Source: Cladophialophora immunda
Taxonomy: Eukaryota > Ascomycota > Eurotiomycetes > Chaetothyriales > Herpotrichiellaceae
Length of the DNA: 64,000 nucleotides
Assembly (NCBI RefSeq): GCF_000835495.1
Contig: NW_015622542.1
Location: forward strand, 766,485-830,484
Reading direction: 5' to 3'
Every line of letters starts with the position of its first letter. Position 1 is the stretch's first letter. Of this stretch, positions 53,556 to 64,000 are shown piece by piece. The position numbers and the translations under genes are program-made. The notes beneath the pieces were generated by a model, which did no database searches, had not been told where the DNA came from, and saw only the letters and a list, made by a program, of their open reading frames with translations.

Positions 53556-56261
53556 CTATAGCTCACGCGCCCTAGGTTGAGTAGTCAATCGATTTCGTCG
53601 TCGAATCTCCGACCATCGAGTGTATTCGCCTGCCTCCAGGATATTGATCTTGCGTGTTAATCCGCTTGGCTCGCCTAGAATCACCGGGTCCCATACTTCT
53701 TCCCCTTCTCCCACTCCACGCTCCTGCCGACCTGGGATCATCTGGACATTCTTCCGTCTGAAGAGAACCACAGTGAGAAGTAGAGTCAGTGCCATGAGCA
53801 CACCGGCAACGATGCCAGCTGCTTGCATACCGCCATACCTTCGCTCAACTCGACCTCCAATGCCCGTGGCCACGGCGCCGAACACAAACTTCAGGAACTG
53901 GGTAACGGCCATGCCAGCACTAACTCGTGGATAGCAGGAGAAATTTGTGCGCAGTTTGCCTGTTCGCCCCGTCACTGATCTCCGCACTGGGCGTCCAGTC
54001 ATTCCTGGTTGCAAGTCCGACGTGTCAAAGGTTAGCATCATTTGAGCATAACACTCTGCGATCGCCAAGTTCGAGCCACACCCAACGAACGCTGCAAACA
54101 CACATGGCACAGCGACAGGGAAAGGAGGTTTTCTCGATGACAGGGCGTATCCAATAGCTGCCAGCGGAAGAAACACCATGAACAATGTCCGCCGAACCGT
54201 ATGTGACCGCCAGACCATGGCTCTTTGGAAGGTCATGCTGTCTGTACGAGGAGGATGATACCGCGCACGACTGAGCCAAGATGCTTTCTGAAAAGGTATT
54301 GCCAGGGCCGATCCAAGGGCCAGGGAAAGAACGCATAGTCCAACTTGATCTGGACGGTAACGATATTCAGTCGAGGCCAAAGCTCCGAGCAACTGTTGGT
54401 GTTAGCCCAATCCGGCCAACGACAGTCAATGACTCACCATCAACACCAAGGTAAATTGTGCGTACACCCAAGCAGCATAGATGGACAGCACCAGCAAGCC
54501 TGGCTGCTTGGCCATCCGCCAGCTTAGCCGCAGAGCTGCCATGATCTCTTCACCCCACCAGTACGGCCCATTCCCGGTAAGATGAAGTTTGACTTCCCCA
54601 CGAGCAACCCTGCTGAAGCTCCCACCCTCGCCAATGATTTCCGCCACTGTTCGTCGGAATGCCGATCGACGCACTTCTGGCGCAATGAGGTTGAGCAGGA
54701 TGACGACCAACAGCAGGAGCGACGAAATCCAAAAGCCCCAGTCGACCGAATTGTTGATTATGATGAGTGTTCCAACCAGGAATCCGATGCTGATCGAGGC
54801 AACAGTGCACCACGACCAGATTGCCAACCAAACTCCCATTCCGCCTCCATGCCGGCGGACGTCGTACGGGTCAGGAAGCTCATGCGAATCACTGCTCTGT
54901 AGCGATGCACCGAAGATATCCAACAGCGTCGCGAGGTTGTTGATGTCAACAAATCCAAGAACAAAACCTGATAGACCGCGAGACAGGAGCAGAATGGTCC
55001 GGTATCTCCCTAGATCTGGGGACCTGAAAGTTGTAACCATCAGGCCCTGAGGTATCTGCAAACACAACGCCAATGTGAGTGCTGCAAGAGTGTAGGGCTT
55101 CCGTCCGTGCAGCAGAGGGAGAGGCCAAAATACCAAAGTCGGGATAGCCAGTCCAAGATAAAGGAACAGATTTCCGAGAATAACCTGGCGGTTAAAGTCG
55201 ACAATGACGTACTGGATGGCCGGGACCTCTCCTGCGTATATCCCGAGAAGCAAACCTAGACAGGCGACATTGATGCAGCTCACCACCGCCGCGAATCGTT
55301 TTCGAGAGGCCGGCCAGTTGCGAGCTACGGGTGCATGATGACAAGTGGTATGAACGTCCACATCCTCTGCTCGCGCTGGGAGGTCGATATGCTGTACGCC
55401 ATTGAGGTCGACAGTGTAGGAAGGGCAGGGCGACGGATGTGCCATGTTGATACTCACATGTCGGGAAGGAATTCCAAACATCTGACTGAAATGCCTCTCA
55501 TGACCCGGCCGAGGGGTACCCAACAAGGGCTCCTTATCTTCGTCAAAATGCACAGCTTGATCCCCACTATTCAGTGTCAGGATAGGGGTTGGTCTCGAAG
55601 CGGAAGATCTGCTTCCGGCGATGCCTTTGGAAGATGCGATGCGAGGGCCAATTTGAGGAGGGGCTAGGAACCGGGCTGGTCGGCTTTCACGGTTCACAGG
55701 GAGTGTTGATCTATCTCTTGACAACTTTTTCTTCCTCTCCTCTAGAGAGTCAGCGACTGGTTCTGGGAGGAGAATTTGTAGGTCGTCGGCACTGCATGCG
55801 CCTCGGCAGCGAGGAATGATATCCCCCCTCTCAGTCTCATCCCTCTGGGAAGTCAATTCTCCTGCAGATGCTGCCGACCTGAGGGACTGGCCACTTTTTG
55901 GAGAGGGTGCGAAGTCATTCGTCTTCGAGGAGACTTCATCCAGGTATTTGCTGATCTTCTTTGCAAGGCCTAGCGGCGGCCGATGTGGTGGATCGAGTGC
56001 ACTTCCGAGCCGTTGCTCCAGCTCGTGGCCGTCATGTTGCCGCGACTCGCCACCTTCGGCAAGCCTGACGGCCTCTTCGACCAGTCGTTCTAGTTTTTGG
56101 ATAGTCTGGGTCATTGACGTTGACAATTCCTCCCCTGGATAGCCATCATCTTCACTCCGAGCTTCGTCGATGCTATCCTCGTGTGATATCTTTGGAGAGC
56201 CCCCATCTTTTGTAGGGCGACGTCCTGGGTCCTTGCCTGCTCGGCTTCTTTCTGCTCCCAT
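53556..56261 (-). CDS. Multi-TM transporter-like protein with 300-residue N-terminal extension, 886 aa
   Basis: Exon 1 56261-54438 and exon 2 54392-53556 flank a 45-nt intron (GTGAGT … AACAG, phase 0). The first ~300 residues are hydrophilic, charged and Ser/Pro-rich (MGAERSRAGKDPGRRPTKDG). Membrane segments start at ASRKRFAAVVSCINVACLGL, then FLYLGLAIPTLVFWPLPLLHGRKP (an MFS motif-A-like loop), GLSGFVLGFVDINNLATLLD, IWSWCTVASISIGFLVGTLI and SLLLLVVILLNLIAPEVRR; exon 2 adds six more segments. This matches the fungal MFS polytopic proteins of unknown substrate. The long N-terminal region may be regulatory (many Ser/Thr-Pro sites). Confidence 0.8.
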
Positions 56262-57264
56262 GCGCCGATCATTCCCAGGTTGAGATTAGGATGGGAGTAT
56301 TCAAGAGGCAACCCCAGCCCCAGCGCGCTTTGCGAGGTGGAATGGTCACGCTGGCAGAGTGAGGAATAACGGAAAAGGATAACTGAGGGACGATACAAGA
56401 TATCAAAGAAGGTGAGGGAAGCGAAAGAATAATAGCAAGCTTGATTGAGGAGTACGGTATCTGGGACATTGCGACGCTGGCGAACACGCGGGACGCAGGC
56501 CCTCTGCGGTCATTCTTGCAGGTGTTGAGCGCGATTCCAATCATTGAGATGGAAGGGTCGACCGCGGGCAATGCACATCATGGCTCGATGGGTGATGGGA
56601 TAGAGCCACCCTCGCCCATCCTCCGCGACCCAACCAAGCTTTTGCTGGGCGAAGCTTGTGCATGAGCTTGGCTCTGCTAAGATGGCACAAATAGGCAGGA
56701 GCGGCGGGCAGGCGGGGTACCTGGGAGCTGTGCTTCGGGGCGAGCCGATCGACTGATCCCTGGTGAATGCAACCATCTGGTCAGGTCCATGTTCTGCATG
56801 ATTGTGCAGGCGAGGAATTCTAAGAAATGATGATGGCATTAAGCGCTATGTAGGTAGGGGACACAGGATTGAACGGACACAGGAAGAATGAAGGTTTGAT
56901 GGGCGTGCAGTGGCTCGTCTTCGAGATTGGCCCTCCTGCCCCTCCCCTCCAATGCTGGCCCCTCCATCAGTAGCTGTCTGCCCGTCACCCCATGGTTTCA
57001 GGAATTCGATGGACCTGTCAGCGCTCGTTTCGTGCCGACGCCACGCGATCGTGTCATGCTCCCCTAGTTAGCACTGGTGGCACTGACACGGTCATCCTGT
57101 GTTTGTTTCCCCCTTGCCTCTCAGCTCAACTTTCCCTCACCACCACCACCCTCAACGCCTTGCCTTTCTGCTCTCCTCGACCTTACCTGCTTCTCCCTTG
57201 AAACCTGGTTACTCTCAGCGCCCAGTCCGACACCTTCACGACCAAGCACACTCGCAACCCCGCC
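56262..57264. other. Divergent promoter region
   Basis: Lies between the start of the transporter-like gene (minus) and the WW-domain gene (plus), so it should hold both promoters. A CT-rich tract (57110-57240) precedes the WW-gene start, as is common in fungal promoters. No gene supported. Confidence 0.5.
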
Positions 57265-58098
57265 ATGTCTTACTACAACGACCAACCCCAGGGCTCCTAC
57301 GGCCGGGATCCTTACAACCAACCTCCATCGTACGGCGGTCCCCCTCAAGTGCCCCATCCATGGGTTGCCGAGTGGGACGAACGGGACGGCCGCTGGTTCT
57401 TCGTCAACCGCGAGACCGGCGAACGCACCTTCCAACACCCGCAACCGTCCTATGGCGGCGGCGGCGGCGGCGGCTACGAAGAGCGAGGCTACGGGTCCGG
57501 TTACGGGGGACAGGAGCAGAGGGGAGGAGGCTACGAGCAAGAGCCGCAGAAGAAATCTCACACTGGTCGCAATGTTGCACTGGGTGCTGCTGCAGGACTC
57601 CTGGGGGGTGCTCTCTTGATGCACGAGGGAGAAAAAGTCGGTGAGTGATTGGAGTCGGGAGTCTGTGACCGGCATGCGAATATCCCGTGGGGCTGACACC
57701 TCACCAGAGGAGAAATGGGACGATGCCAAGTACGATGTCGAGAACGACGTGCGTGACGGCGTGCAAGACGTTGAGAACTTCCCGGACAATGCAGCACGCT
57801 GGACGGGAGAGAAAGTTCAAGAGGTCGAGGACATCCCGCAAGACGTTGACCGCAAATGGGACAATGCGGTGCAGGACGTTGAAGACGTGCCCGACGACGT
57901 TGCCGGCTGGGCGGGCCGAAAGGTCGGGGACGTTGAGAGTAAGCGTCCCTTCGAGCCTGTCTTGCTGGAATTTCACCCTGCTCTGTCCTCGCCTCAAGAC
58001 ATCGGGTTGGTGCTAACGACGACCTAGGATTCGACGACAACATCGACAACGCCTACGACCAAGGCCGTGATAATGCCCGATACGATGACAACTACTAG
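57265..58098 (+). CDS. WW-domain protein with glycine-rich and repeat acidic tail, 225 aa
   Basis: Exons 57265-57640, 57708-57938 and 58028-58098, introns of 67 and 89 nt, in phase. A Tyr/Pro/Gln/Gly-rich N-terminus (MSYYNDQPQGSYGRDPYNQP) precedes a WW domain at about residues 32-60 (PHPWVAEWDERDGRWFFVNR, with both signature Trp/Phe-type aromatics and HPQP). A Gly-rich linker, a single hydrophobic segment (NVALGAAAGLLGGALLMHEG, glycine-zipper type) and then repeated ENDVRDGVQDVENFPD-like units follow: V(E/D)xxPxD(V/A)xR/GW appears four times. The end is YDQGRDNARYDDNY. Known relatives: fungal WW-domain proteins with a glycine zipper 2TM motif; function uncertain. Confidence 0.8.
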
Positions 58099-59544
58099 GC
58101 TGCGTCGAGGTTCTCGACACTCCACTGCTCCGAGGGTTTCAGGGGCTTACACAGAGACGAGCGAATGGACGGAGCTCCGCCTCTTAGAACGTGATAGCGT
58201 TTCCATGGTTGATGCTTATGACCCCTGCTCTGCATCATGGCTTTGAAGCCACGGCACAGTTGCTCTGACCGGCAATAGGCCTCTCTCGCGATAGACAACG
58301 AGTCGGCTGAGACACTCGATCAATGAAAGATGACTATTAGTCTTGTGGATTTTCTTCCTTTACACTGTATCCACAACCTCGCCGAAGCCGTCTGTTGAAC
58401 CCATGTCAAGCGTACGTGAGAGGTCGCCCTGCCCACTCGAGATCCAGCGTAAAGGTGCGCGGGGCTAGTCTATCCCTTGTATACAGTCTTGAGGCGGATT
58501 CTCGATTGCGCAAACACGGCTAGCCTAAACGTACGGGTTTGGTGTCGGCTTCGCAATCGACGTTTCTACGGACTTGCCGAGTCTAATCGGGACAGTTGCA
58601 CTGGGCACGTCCAGCTCCTCCGTGGCACAGTGATGATTCTCGGCGAGCTGCTTCCTGGCGGCCGTGTGCCCGACGAGCATGTGCTGACTCTCTTTCCACG
58701 CCAAAGCGACAGCGTGCCTCGCCTTCTCGGCGCCCATTTTCATTTCTCACTGTCGACTTTCCTCCCCACACTTTTTGCGCCGGCGAGAATTCAATGCCTT
58801 TTCCTCCGGAGAAACGAGGGAGAGATACGCGCATTTGCTGCGTCTCTGGCGATGAGCAATCGATGCAAAATAGAGCCGGACTCGACGGGGACCTGCTTGT
58901 CCTGGACCATGTAGCAGATCATGCTTTTGTCATTGGGTACGAAGCGTATTGAAGGGGTTTTCGAACGAGACGATATTTCGAAAAGATTGAACGTCTGAAC
59001 AAATCATGGCCGTTTTGATTCGAGATTGGGGGGCGAATCTCTAGCCAAGTAGCCGTTTTATCTTGCTGTGCGATGGTCCAAACGTGGTCGACTCCCTTTA
59101 ACAACCCGCCCCCGTTATTGATCGTAAAAAGGGGGCGTGAAAGTCGATTATCTTGAGTCTTAGTATCTAAATTGATTCGATCTGCTTTTGTCCAAATTGT
59201 GCTGGATGGCCCTGCTTTAGGCCAGGACTCGCGGTAGCTTATTCTTGCGCGTGCAGAATTAATTACATGATGGTTCAATCCTGTCCTCTGTGCTGTCCGG
59301 ATCCCCAGAGACACCCTCTCACAAAATGATAGTTGGTCTTAATTGTGCAGCTGAGTTCAGTTGCTGCCCTAACGCAAGACCTGTTCTCATTGCGAGCACC
59401 ACCAGAGAATAGTCTCCTGCCGAGTGAAATTCCCCGAGAAACAATACATACCGACACGAACATCCACCAAACTTGTCGTCGAGCACTGATATATGACCTG
59501 TTGTCACTGGATCAACCACAACCACAGCTCCCTTCCGGACGGTA
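58099..59544. other. Intergenic, no supported gene
   Basis: Short open frames on both strands only. Presumed 3' regions of the WW gene and of the large minus-strand membrane protein. Confidence 0.5.
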
Positions 59545-61281
59545 CTATATCTTGGGTAAAGAATGTTGACCCGAAATCCTCTCTGCTTCGGTCCGCTTTC
59601 TGTACCTCGTACGCTCAATTTCCAGGTTGGCGCTAGTGCTGGCAAGATATTGTATAGTCCCATGTAGTTGCTGCAGAACAACATTCGGCCCCGACGTCGT
59701 CAAGGAATTGTGCATGCTGAGGAAGTTGACTCGAGCGCCGTGCAAGGACTGTTGATGCACCCAAAGGCTGTCCCGTGCTCTTCGAAGATGCTCCAGGATT
59801 TCCGGAAGTGGAAAGACAAACGCCGTAAGTGACTCTCTCATCTGGTGCTGCGGGCTGTTGACGTAAAACAGGTCAAACAGGATCCCCTTTTTGTCGATCT
59901 CGGCCTGCACGTATTGCCGCGCATCCCTGATCTGCTTCCCATACGTTGCACCATCCCGTTCGACCAGTTCGAATGTATCCCGGCACTGCTCAATTAATTG
60001 GATCAACTCCACCAACCGAGCGTCCAAGTCTGTAAGTAGCTGGCTAAGCATCCTTGTGACTTGATATGTTGTATGCCATGACCGAAGTGAGTAGGTCTTG
60101 ATCGAATGATCTCCAGAAACATATTTCAACCGGCGTTCGGCTTCGTTCAGATGAGCAAGCATCATAAACAAAATAAATTCCGTGTTGATGATGGTAGTGA
60201 AAATCTGCCTTCCCGCCATGAGGATTCCTTTGCCGTATGCCGTCATTGTTTGGTCGAGCGCATCTTTTTCCGGAAAAGCCATGGGGTTCAACTTGATGTA
60301 CAGCTGTTGCTTTGCAAGCGCGAGATCGGCATTCCTGAGGTAAGTGGAATGGGGCAGGATCAGACTTGAGACGTTGGCCCATTGACCAATCTCAATGGCG
60401 GTCTTGTTCAGCGTGTCGAAAATATCTTGTTCGGGACTCATTGGTTCGCAAGAGTAACCAAGCCACTGCACTGTCGTCTCACCGTCTGGATATGAACAAA
60501 GGATACTTTTGCTGACCATGCCTGCTACACTCACTGCGCCCGCTAAATAGTGGGCTCCGTCGAGTGTGCGGTGCTTTGCCCAAGCGAGGTAACGGTTTCC
60601 CACTGCTGCGCTACCCACGGTGATTGAGTATGCTCCATGCGCAAGCCCTTTCCCCACTGCGTAACTGTCTTGGACACCACTCACGAGGACGAAAATCGTT
60701 GCCAGAACCACCATGCAGATCAGTAAGATCAGGAACAGTACAACGGTAAATCCAAACCACGGGCTTGTTGTAACATTTCGAGAAGCTGCGAGGCAGATAT
60801 TAACAAAGTTGCCCAGTGTTTCGAGACCGATGCTAGCCCAGGTGCAAAGTCTCTCGAGGAAAGCAGCGTGAGGCGAAGATTTCTGGAGCAAGGTGGAACG
60901 GTTTCTGCGCCTCGCATGATCGGCGTGGGTCGAGGGCACTGCTGCACCAGAAGAGTTGAAGGACTTTTTCCTCTTGCGTGAAGCAAAAGGTTCCGGCGCA
61001 TCTAGTTGTTGATCTGACTGGTGCTCTTGAGGGCGTATCTGGAGGGGTTTCCTCTTTCTGGACGTTGACCTGCGCCGTTGCGGTTTCCTCGAGAGAGGAG
61101 GCATCTCATCTGAAACAGAAGCATTCAGTGCGTCATGGCTGCCGCCGCCAAAAGAGGCACCAGAGGCACCAGGATTTCCTGGATCTGTGTCAGACTGAGT
61201 ACGCTGCGGCCTGCTTCGTTCTTCGTTTATTCCGTTGCGTTGCTCTCGGAGAATCCGTTGCCCCTGGCGTGGCGGCAGCAT
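59545..61281 (-). CDS. Fungal membrane protein with basic head and helical lumenal region, 578 aa
   Basis: Single exon. Residues 1-135 are disordered and highly basic, with several nuclear-localisation-like KRKK/RKRK clusters. TM1 lies near residues 170-210 (WFGFTVVLFLILLICMVVLA … TIFVLVSG). A long region rich in helices follows (GDHSIKTYSLRSWHTTYQVT, LLTDLDARLVELIQLIEQCR, KRGTRYRKR-type basic end), with conserved-looking cysteines in SILCSYPDGETTVQWLGYSC. A second hydrophobic patch is at FTTIINTEFILFMMLAHL. The pattern suggests a type II protein of the nuclear envelope or ER, but no named domain is recognised. Orphan family common in Eurotiales, from memory. Confidence 0.7.
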   Translation of the reverse strand: MLPPRQGQRILREQRNGINEERSRPQRTQSDTDPGNPGASGASFGGGSHDALNASVSDEMPPLSRKPQRRRSTSRKRKPLQIRPQEHQSDQQLDAPEPFASRKRKKSFNSSGAAVPSTHADHARRRNRSTLLQKSSPHAAFLERLCTWASIGLETLGNFVNICLAASRNVTTSPWFGFTVVLFLILLICMVVLATIFVLVSGVQDSYAVGKGLAHGAYSITVGSAAVGNRYLAWAKHRTLDGAHYLAGAVSVAGMVSKSILCSYPDGETTVQWLGYSCEPMSPEQDIFDTLNKTAIEIGQWANVSSLILPHSTYLRNADLALAKQQLYIKLNPMAFPEKDALDQTMTAYGKGILMAGRQIFTTIINTEFILFMMLAHLNEAERRLKYVSGDHSIKTYSLRSWHTTYQVTRMLSQLLTDLDARLVELIQLIEQCRDTFELVERDGATYGKQIRDARQYVQAEIDKKGILFDLFYVNSPQHQMRESLTAFVFPLPEILEHLRRARDSLWVHQQSLHGARVNFLSMHNSLTTSGPNVVLQQLHGTIQYLASTSANLEIERTRYRKRTEAERISGQHSLPKI

Positions 61282-63344
61282 CTTGAATGGTTATTTAGAT
61301 ATTATCAGGTCTGTGGGACAACGGCTTGAGTTGAGAGGACGGAAAAGATGGACGCAGACTGCATTTCTGTGGAATTTAAGTTGGTGTGTAATGTAGGCGG
61401 TAGGGGATGAGTTCCCTAATTTCGGATTTTTGTGTCTTGGTTCTGTACCCAATCCTTCCCGAGAAATGTCTTAGGATCTGGAATAGTTTAGAGCATTCCT
61501 GGTGGTTGCCAGCGTGACAGGATACATCAGGGAGCGTGCACGGACATGATTGCCAAAAGTTCATTCCTGATTTCTGTGGTCAGTGTCTTAGTACTCCTGG
61601 AATGAGGGTTGGCCTCAGAGTTCCTGCGTTTAGTCTGCGGCGACGTTCGACCGTGGAAAAGAAAAGGTCCCAATGCCCAATTTGTATGCATTTCATTGGA
61701 TTGATGTCAATACTTATAAGACAGGACGACACGCAGGTCAAACCCAGGATTTGGCAGTCATTTGGTCTTCTCATGGCCATAGCTATACCATGGTTTGCCC
61801 TAGGGGAAATTACTTTCGTTCAGTTGTGCGCGTCTGCGACAGGGTCGTTTAAAATTCGGCAGGATGTCCCAGACATTGGATCAAAGGGAGATGAAGAGTC
61901 AACTAGGACTGCTCCAACGATCAGGAGGGGACGAATGTTGACCCTTTCACTAGCAAGGTTTGAAAGGGAGATCTCGTTCCTGACTGAATATGTAGCAACC
62001 CGCAGGGAGGAGAAAAGAGAGGTGGCCGCAATGGCAGAGGTGTGGCTTTGGCCGTTGAGTTCATTGTGTTTGTCTATATATAAGAGCGAGTCTGTGACGT
62101 GAAATAAAAGAGTGGCAGGCAGGAGATCTGGCTAGCCCTGATCTGGCTTAGCTCTATATGTGACACTGGCCTGGCTAGAAGGCCCTTCGTCAATTCTTGT
62201 CACTCGATGGAAGAACATGATGAATTCTACCGGGTCCCCCATTGAGCCACAAGAATCGAGACCATTTCATTCTGTATCGCATATCAAGAACGTTACCTAA
62301 CAGCTATATATCCTCACGGCAGCACCTTATAGAGCAACGACGCACCAGGCGTCCGTGCAACTCGCTGGGCTAAGGATGACCATCAGTGGGAGCGATGGCC
62401 CTGTGTCCTTGTTCAAAAGGCTCTATTAGAATGAGGCTAACCTTTTTCATGTGATATCGGAGGGAGCATTGTGGAGATATGAGACTTGTGCTATTGACGA
62501 CTATATACCGATTTCCGAGGGCTCAAGGAAATAATAAGTCATAGGAATGTCTCCGTTCGAAATGACCAATGAACTAATTAATATTAATTAACTATAAAGC
62601 CCAAAACCCTTCTTAGCAATATCTCCTAGAACCCGCGAGTCAACTCGTCTCCTCCAACGCATCCGGCCAGAGACTAGTAACTGCACAACACAATTCTATA
62701 CGGGTCTCCCTCTTACTTCTTTGTCCACTTCTGTTGGGAGGCAAGGCCTGAGTGGTGACAGGAATCCCGGGGGGGGGGGGGGGGGCAGGCTTTGTTCTCA
62801 CGCACCAGCTTTGAGCAACGCAGCGTAAAGCAAGCATCTCGTCCATTCACCTTTATCACTTGTTCTGTCCTCTTCCAGAGGCCTGCACAAGGGGAGTGCT
62901 TTTGTTCCTTACAAGAAAAAGCAAGCGCTTCCTCAAAGCATTGATCGCTTTATGTCGCCTCAGTCCATTTTCCCACGAGGACCGAGGATCGCTCATTCTC
63001 TTTGTCTGGCTCAGACAGTTGGACAAGAATGTCTTGTCTCGTCGCTGCGTCTGTCTCAGGCTGCAAAAGGCCGCTGCCTCTCCATCACGCAGTGCTGCCC
63101 AGGGGCACGATCGCCAACGTAGCTGGGTGTGTCTGTTATATAATGGCCTCACTTGCACGTCTCTCCTTCAGCTTTGCCCAAGTTCATCCGCCATTGCCAC
63201 TTTTCGAGGAGATAATAGCTAACCCACACAGAAGAAAAAACTCACTCATTGGCGCTGCTAACATCTCTAGGACACTACTCGACCGCAACTCTTGTCACTA
63301 GCAAGGAGGGACTTACCTTGGAGACTGCTCTACCCATCGAAAGA
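61282..63344. other. Divergent promoter / intergenic region with a 17-G tract
   Basis: Lies between the minus-strand membrane protein and the plus-strand gene at 63345. A run of 17 G occurs at 62769-62785. The 188-codon open frame at 61536-62102 has a mixed composition and no start context or domain, so it is not called. Confidence 0.45.
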
Positions 63345-64000
63345 ATGTCCATCCCATATCGTCCCGTGGGTGCCAGGCGTCCCCTCGCGGAACTGTACAG
63401 CTCAGGAGACGATCTTCCAGTCTCGTCGCGTGCTCGAAACCCGGGCGACGTGCTCATGGGCGGGCTAGACGCCGACGGCGATGACAGGAACAACACTTCT
63501 TCCGTCTGGGAAGGTGCTGCGCCTCCGACTTCCTCCCCCGAAGGTGAGAACAGTGATGATCAAGGCTACGAGTGGTTCCGACACCAACTCTACTTCGCCC
63601 AACAGGCTCGCCTGATCAACTTCGACAACGCTGCCGCTGGTCCCAGCTCGCTCCCTGCTAACCCCTCTGGAATGGATGATGACGATGACGCTGACGCTGG
63701 TGACAGTGACCCCGATGATAGTGATGAAGACTGGTTCTACAACGACGACAACGACGACGAGCTTGACGCCGAGGATGACGACGACGAAGAAGAACAGGTT
63801 GGACAAGAAGCTGAGAACCCCCCCGAAATCACGCCTCTCCCGCCCAGAGCAACTGGCCGCCGCCGCCGTCGCCGCCAAGTCCGCAATTGCAGACAGATCG
63901 CCCACGCGCACGACGGCGGCGCCCCGATGCTGGCGCTCGCGCTCAGCAACTGGCGCGTGAAGCGCGACGGGATGATCGCCGACAAGGTGAGAGCCGACAA
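63345..64000 (+). CDS. Acidic disordered (nuclear-type) protein, 5' part, runs off window
   Basis: ATG 63345 opens a frame that continues to the window edge (218 complete codons). The protein starts MSIPYRPVGARRPLAELYSS, then has a segment with aromatics (QGYEWFRHQLYFAQQARLIN), a very acidic stretch (DDDDDADAGDSDPDDSDEDW and EDDDDEEEQ) and an Arg-rich cluster (TGRRRRRRQVR). It ends in LSNWRVKRDGMIADKVRA, probably the start of a folded domain. Acidic plus Arg-rich segments suggest a nuclear or chromatin protein. No family can be named from this part. Confidence 0.6.
   Translation, partial: MSIPYRPVGARRPLAELYSSGDDLPVSSRARNPGDVLMGGLDADGDDRNNTSSVWEGAAPPTSSPEGENSDDQGYEWFRHQLYFAQQARLINFDNAAAGPSSLPANPSGMDDDDDADAGDSDPDDSDEDWFYNDDNDDELDAEDDDDEEEQVGQEAENPPEITPLPPRATGRRRRRRQVRNCRQIAHAHDGGAPMLALALSNWRVKRDGMIADKVRAD

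Noticed and set aside
61536..62102. 188-codon open frame
   Set aside because: No recognisable domain, no clear start context; located in a divergent promoter region.
1..64000. CRISPR arrays, bacterial operons, rRNA or tRNA genes
   Set aside because: None seen. The only direct-repeat array is the minisatellite at 28975-29317, which has no spacers; introns show the DNA is eukaryotic.

Overview
The window reads as nuclear DNA of a filamentous ascomycete. Genes carry 46-110 nt introns with GT...CTRAY/YTNAC...AG signals, and most recognisable products belong to families I know from Pezizomycotina; the small orphan families resemble those of Eurotiales (an inference from memory, not a search). Exon structures below were worked out by hand from reading frames and splice signals. 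One 100-N assembly gap lies at 29117-29216.

Right part (about 44.7-64 kb) looks like ordinary host chromosome: a muconate-lactonizing propeller enzyme, a mitochondrial Frm2/Hbn1-type nitroreductase, two MFS transporters, a WW-domain protein, a large membrane protein, and the 5' part of an acidic nuclear-type protein that runs off the right edge.

Left part (1 to about 43.2 kb) looks like the interior of a giant Starship-type transposon. The anchor is a complete seven-exon DUF3435 tyrosine recombinase ('captain') at 39069-43160, on the minus strand, with a visible R-H-R-Y catalytic tetrad. Captains sit at the 5' end of Starships and are transcribed into the element, so the element should begin between about 43.2 and 44.7 kb and extend leftward past the window start. 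The presumed cargo includes two classic Starship cargo families side by side: a ferric reductase (22634-24444) and a DUF3723 protein (24672-28877).

The most unusual cargo gene is an intact, intron-containing histone H3 variant (32440-33072). It has a canonical [14 protein letters not shown] start and a canonical C-terminal helix, but an altered tail and an 8-residue insertion in loop 1 with a CENP-A-like Trp. Next to it lies a basic nuclear-type protein with a SUMO-interaction-like motif. Other cargo: small secreted or wall proteins, a ferritin-like Rds1 protein, a MARVEL and two other multi-TM proteins, a J-domain-like protein, a 33-residue repeat protein with a 116-bp inverted-repeat element just upstream, a MADS-like mini-protein, coiled-coil orphans, and decayed genes (a pseudokinase, a P-loop-like family member with three in-frame stops, and several frame-broken fragments). 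The left part is gene-poor, richer in A+T and contains eroded genes, as expected for accessory DNA.
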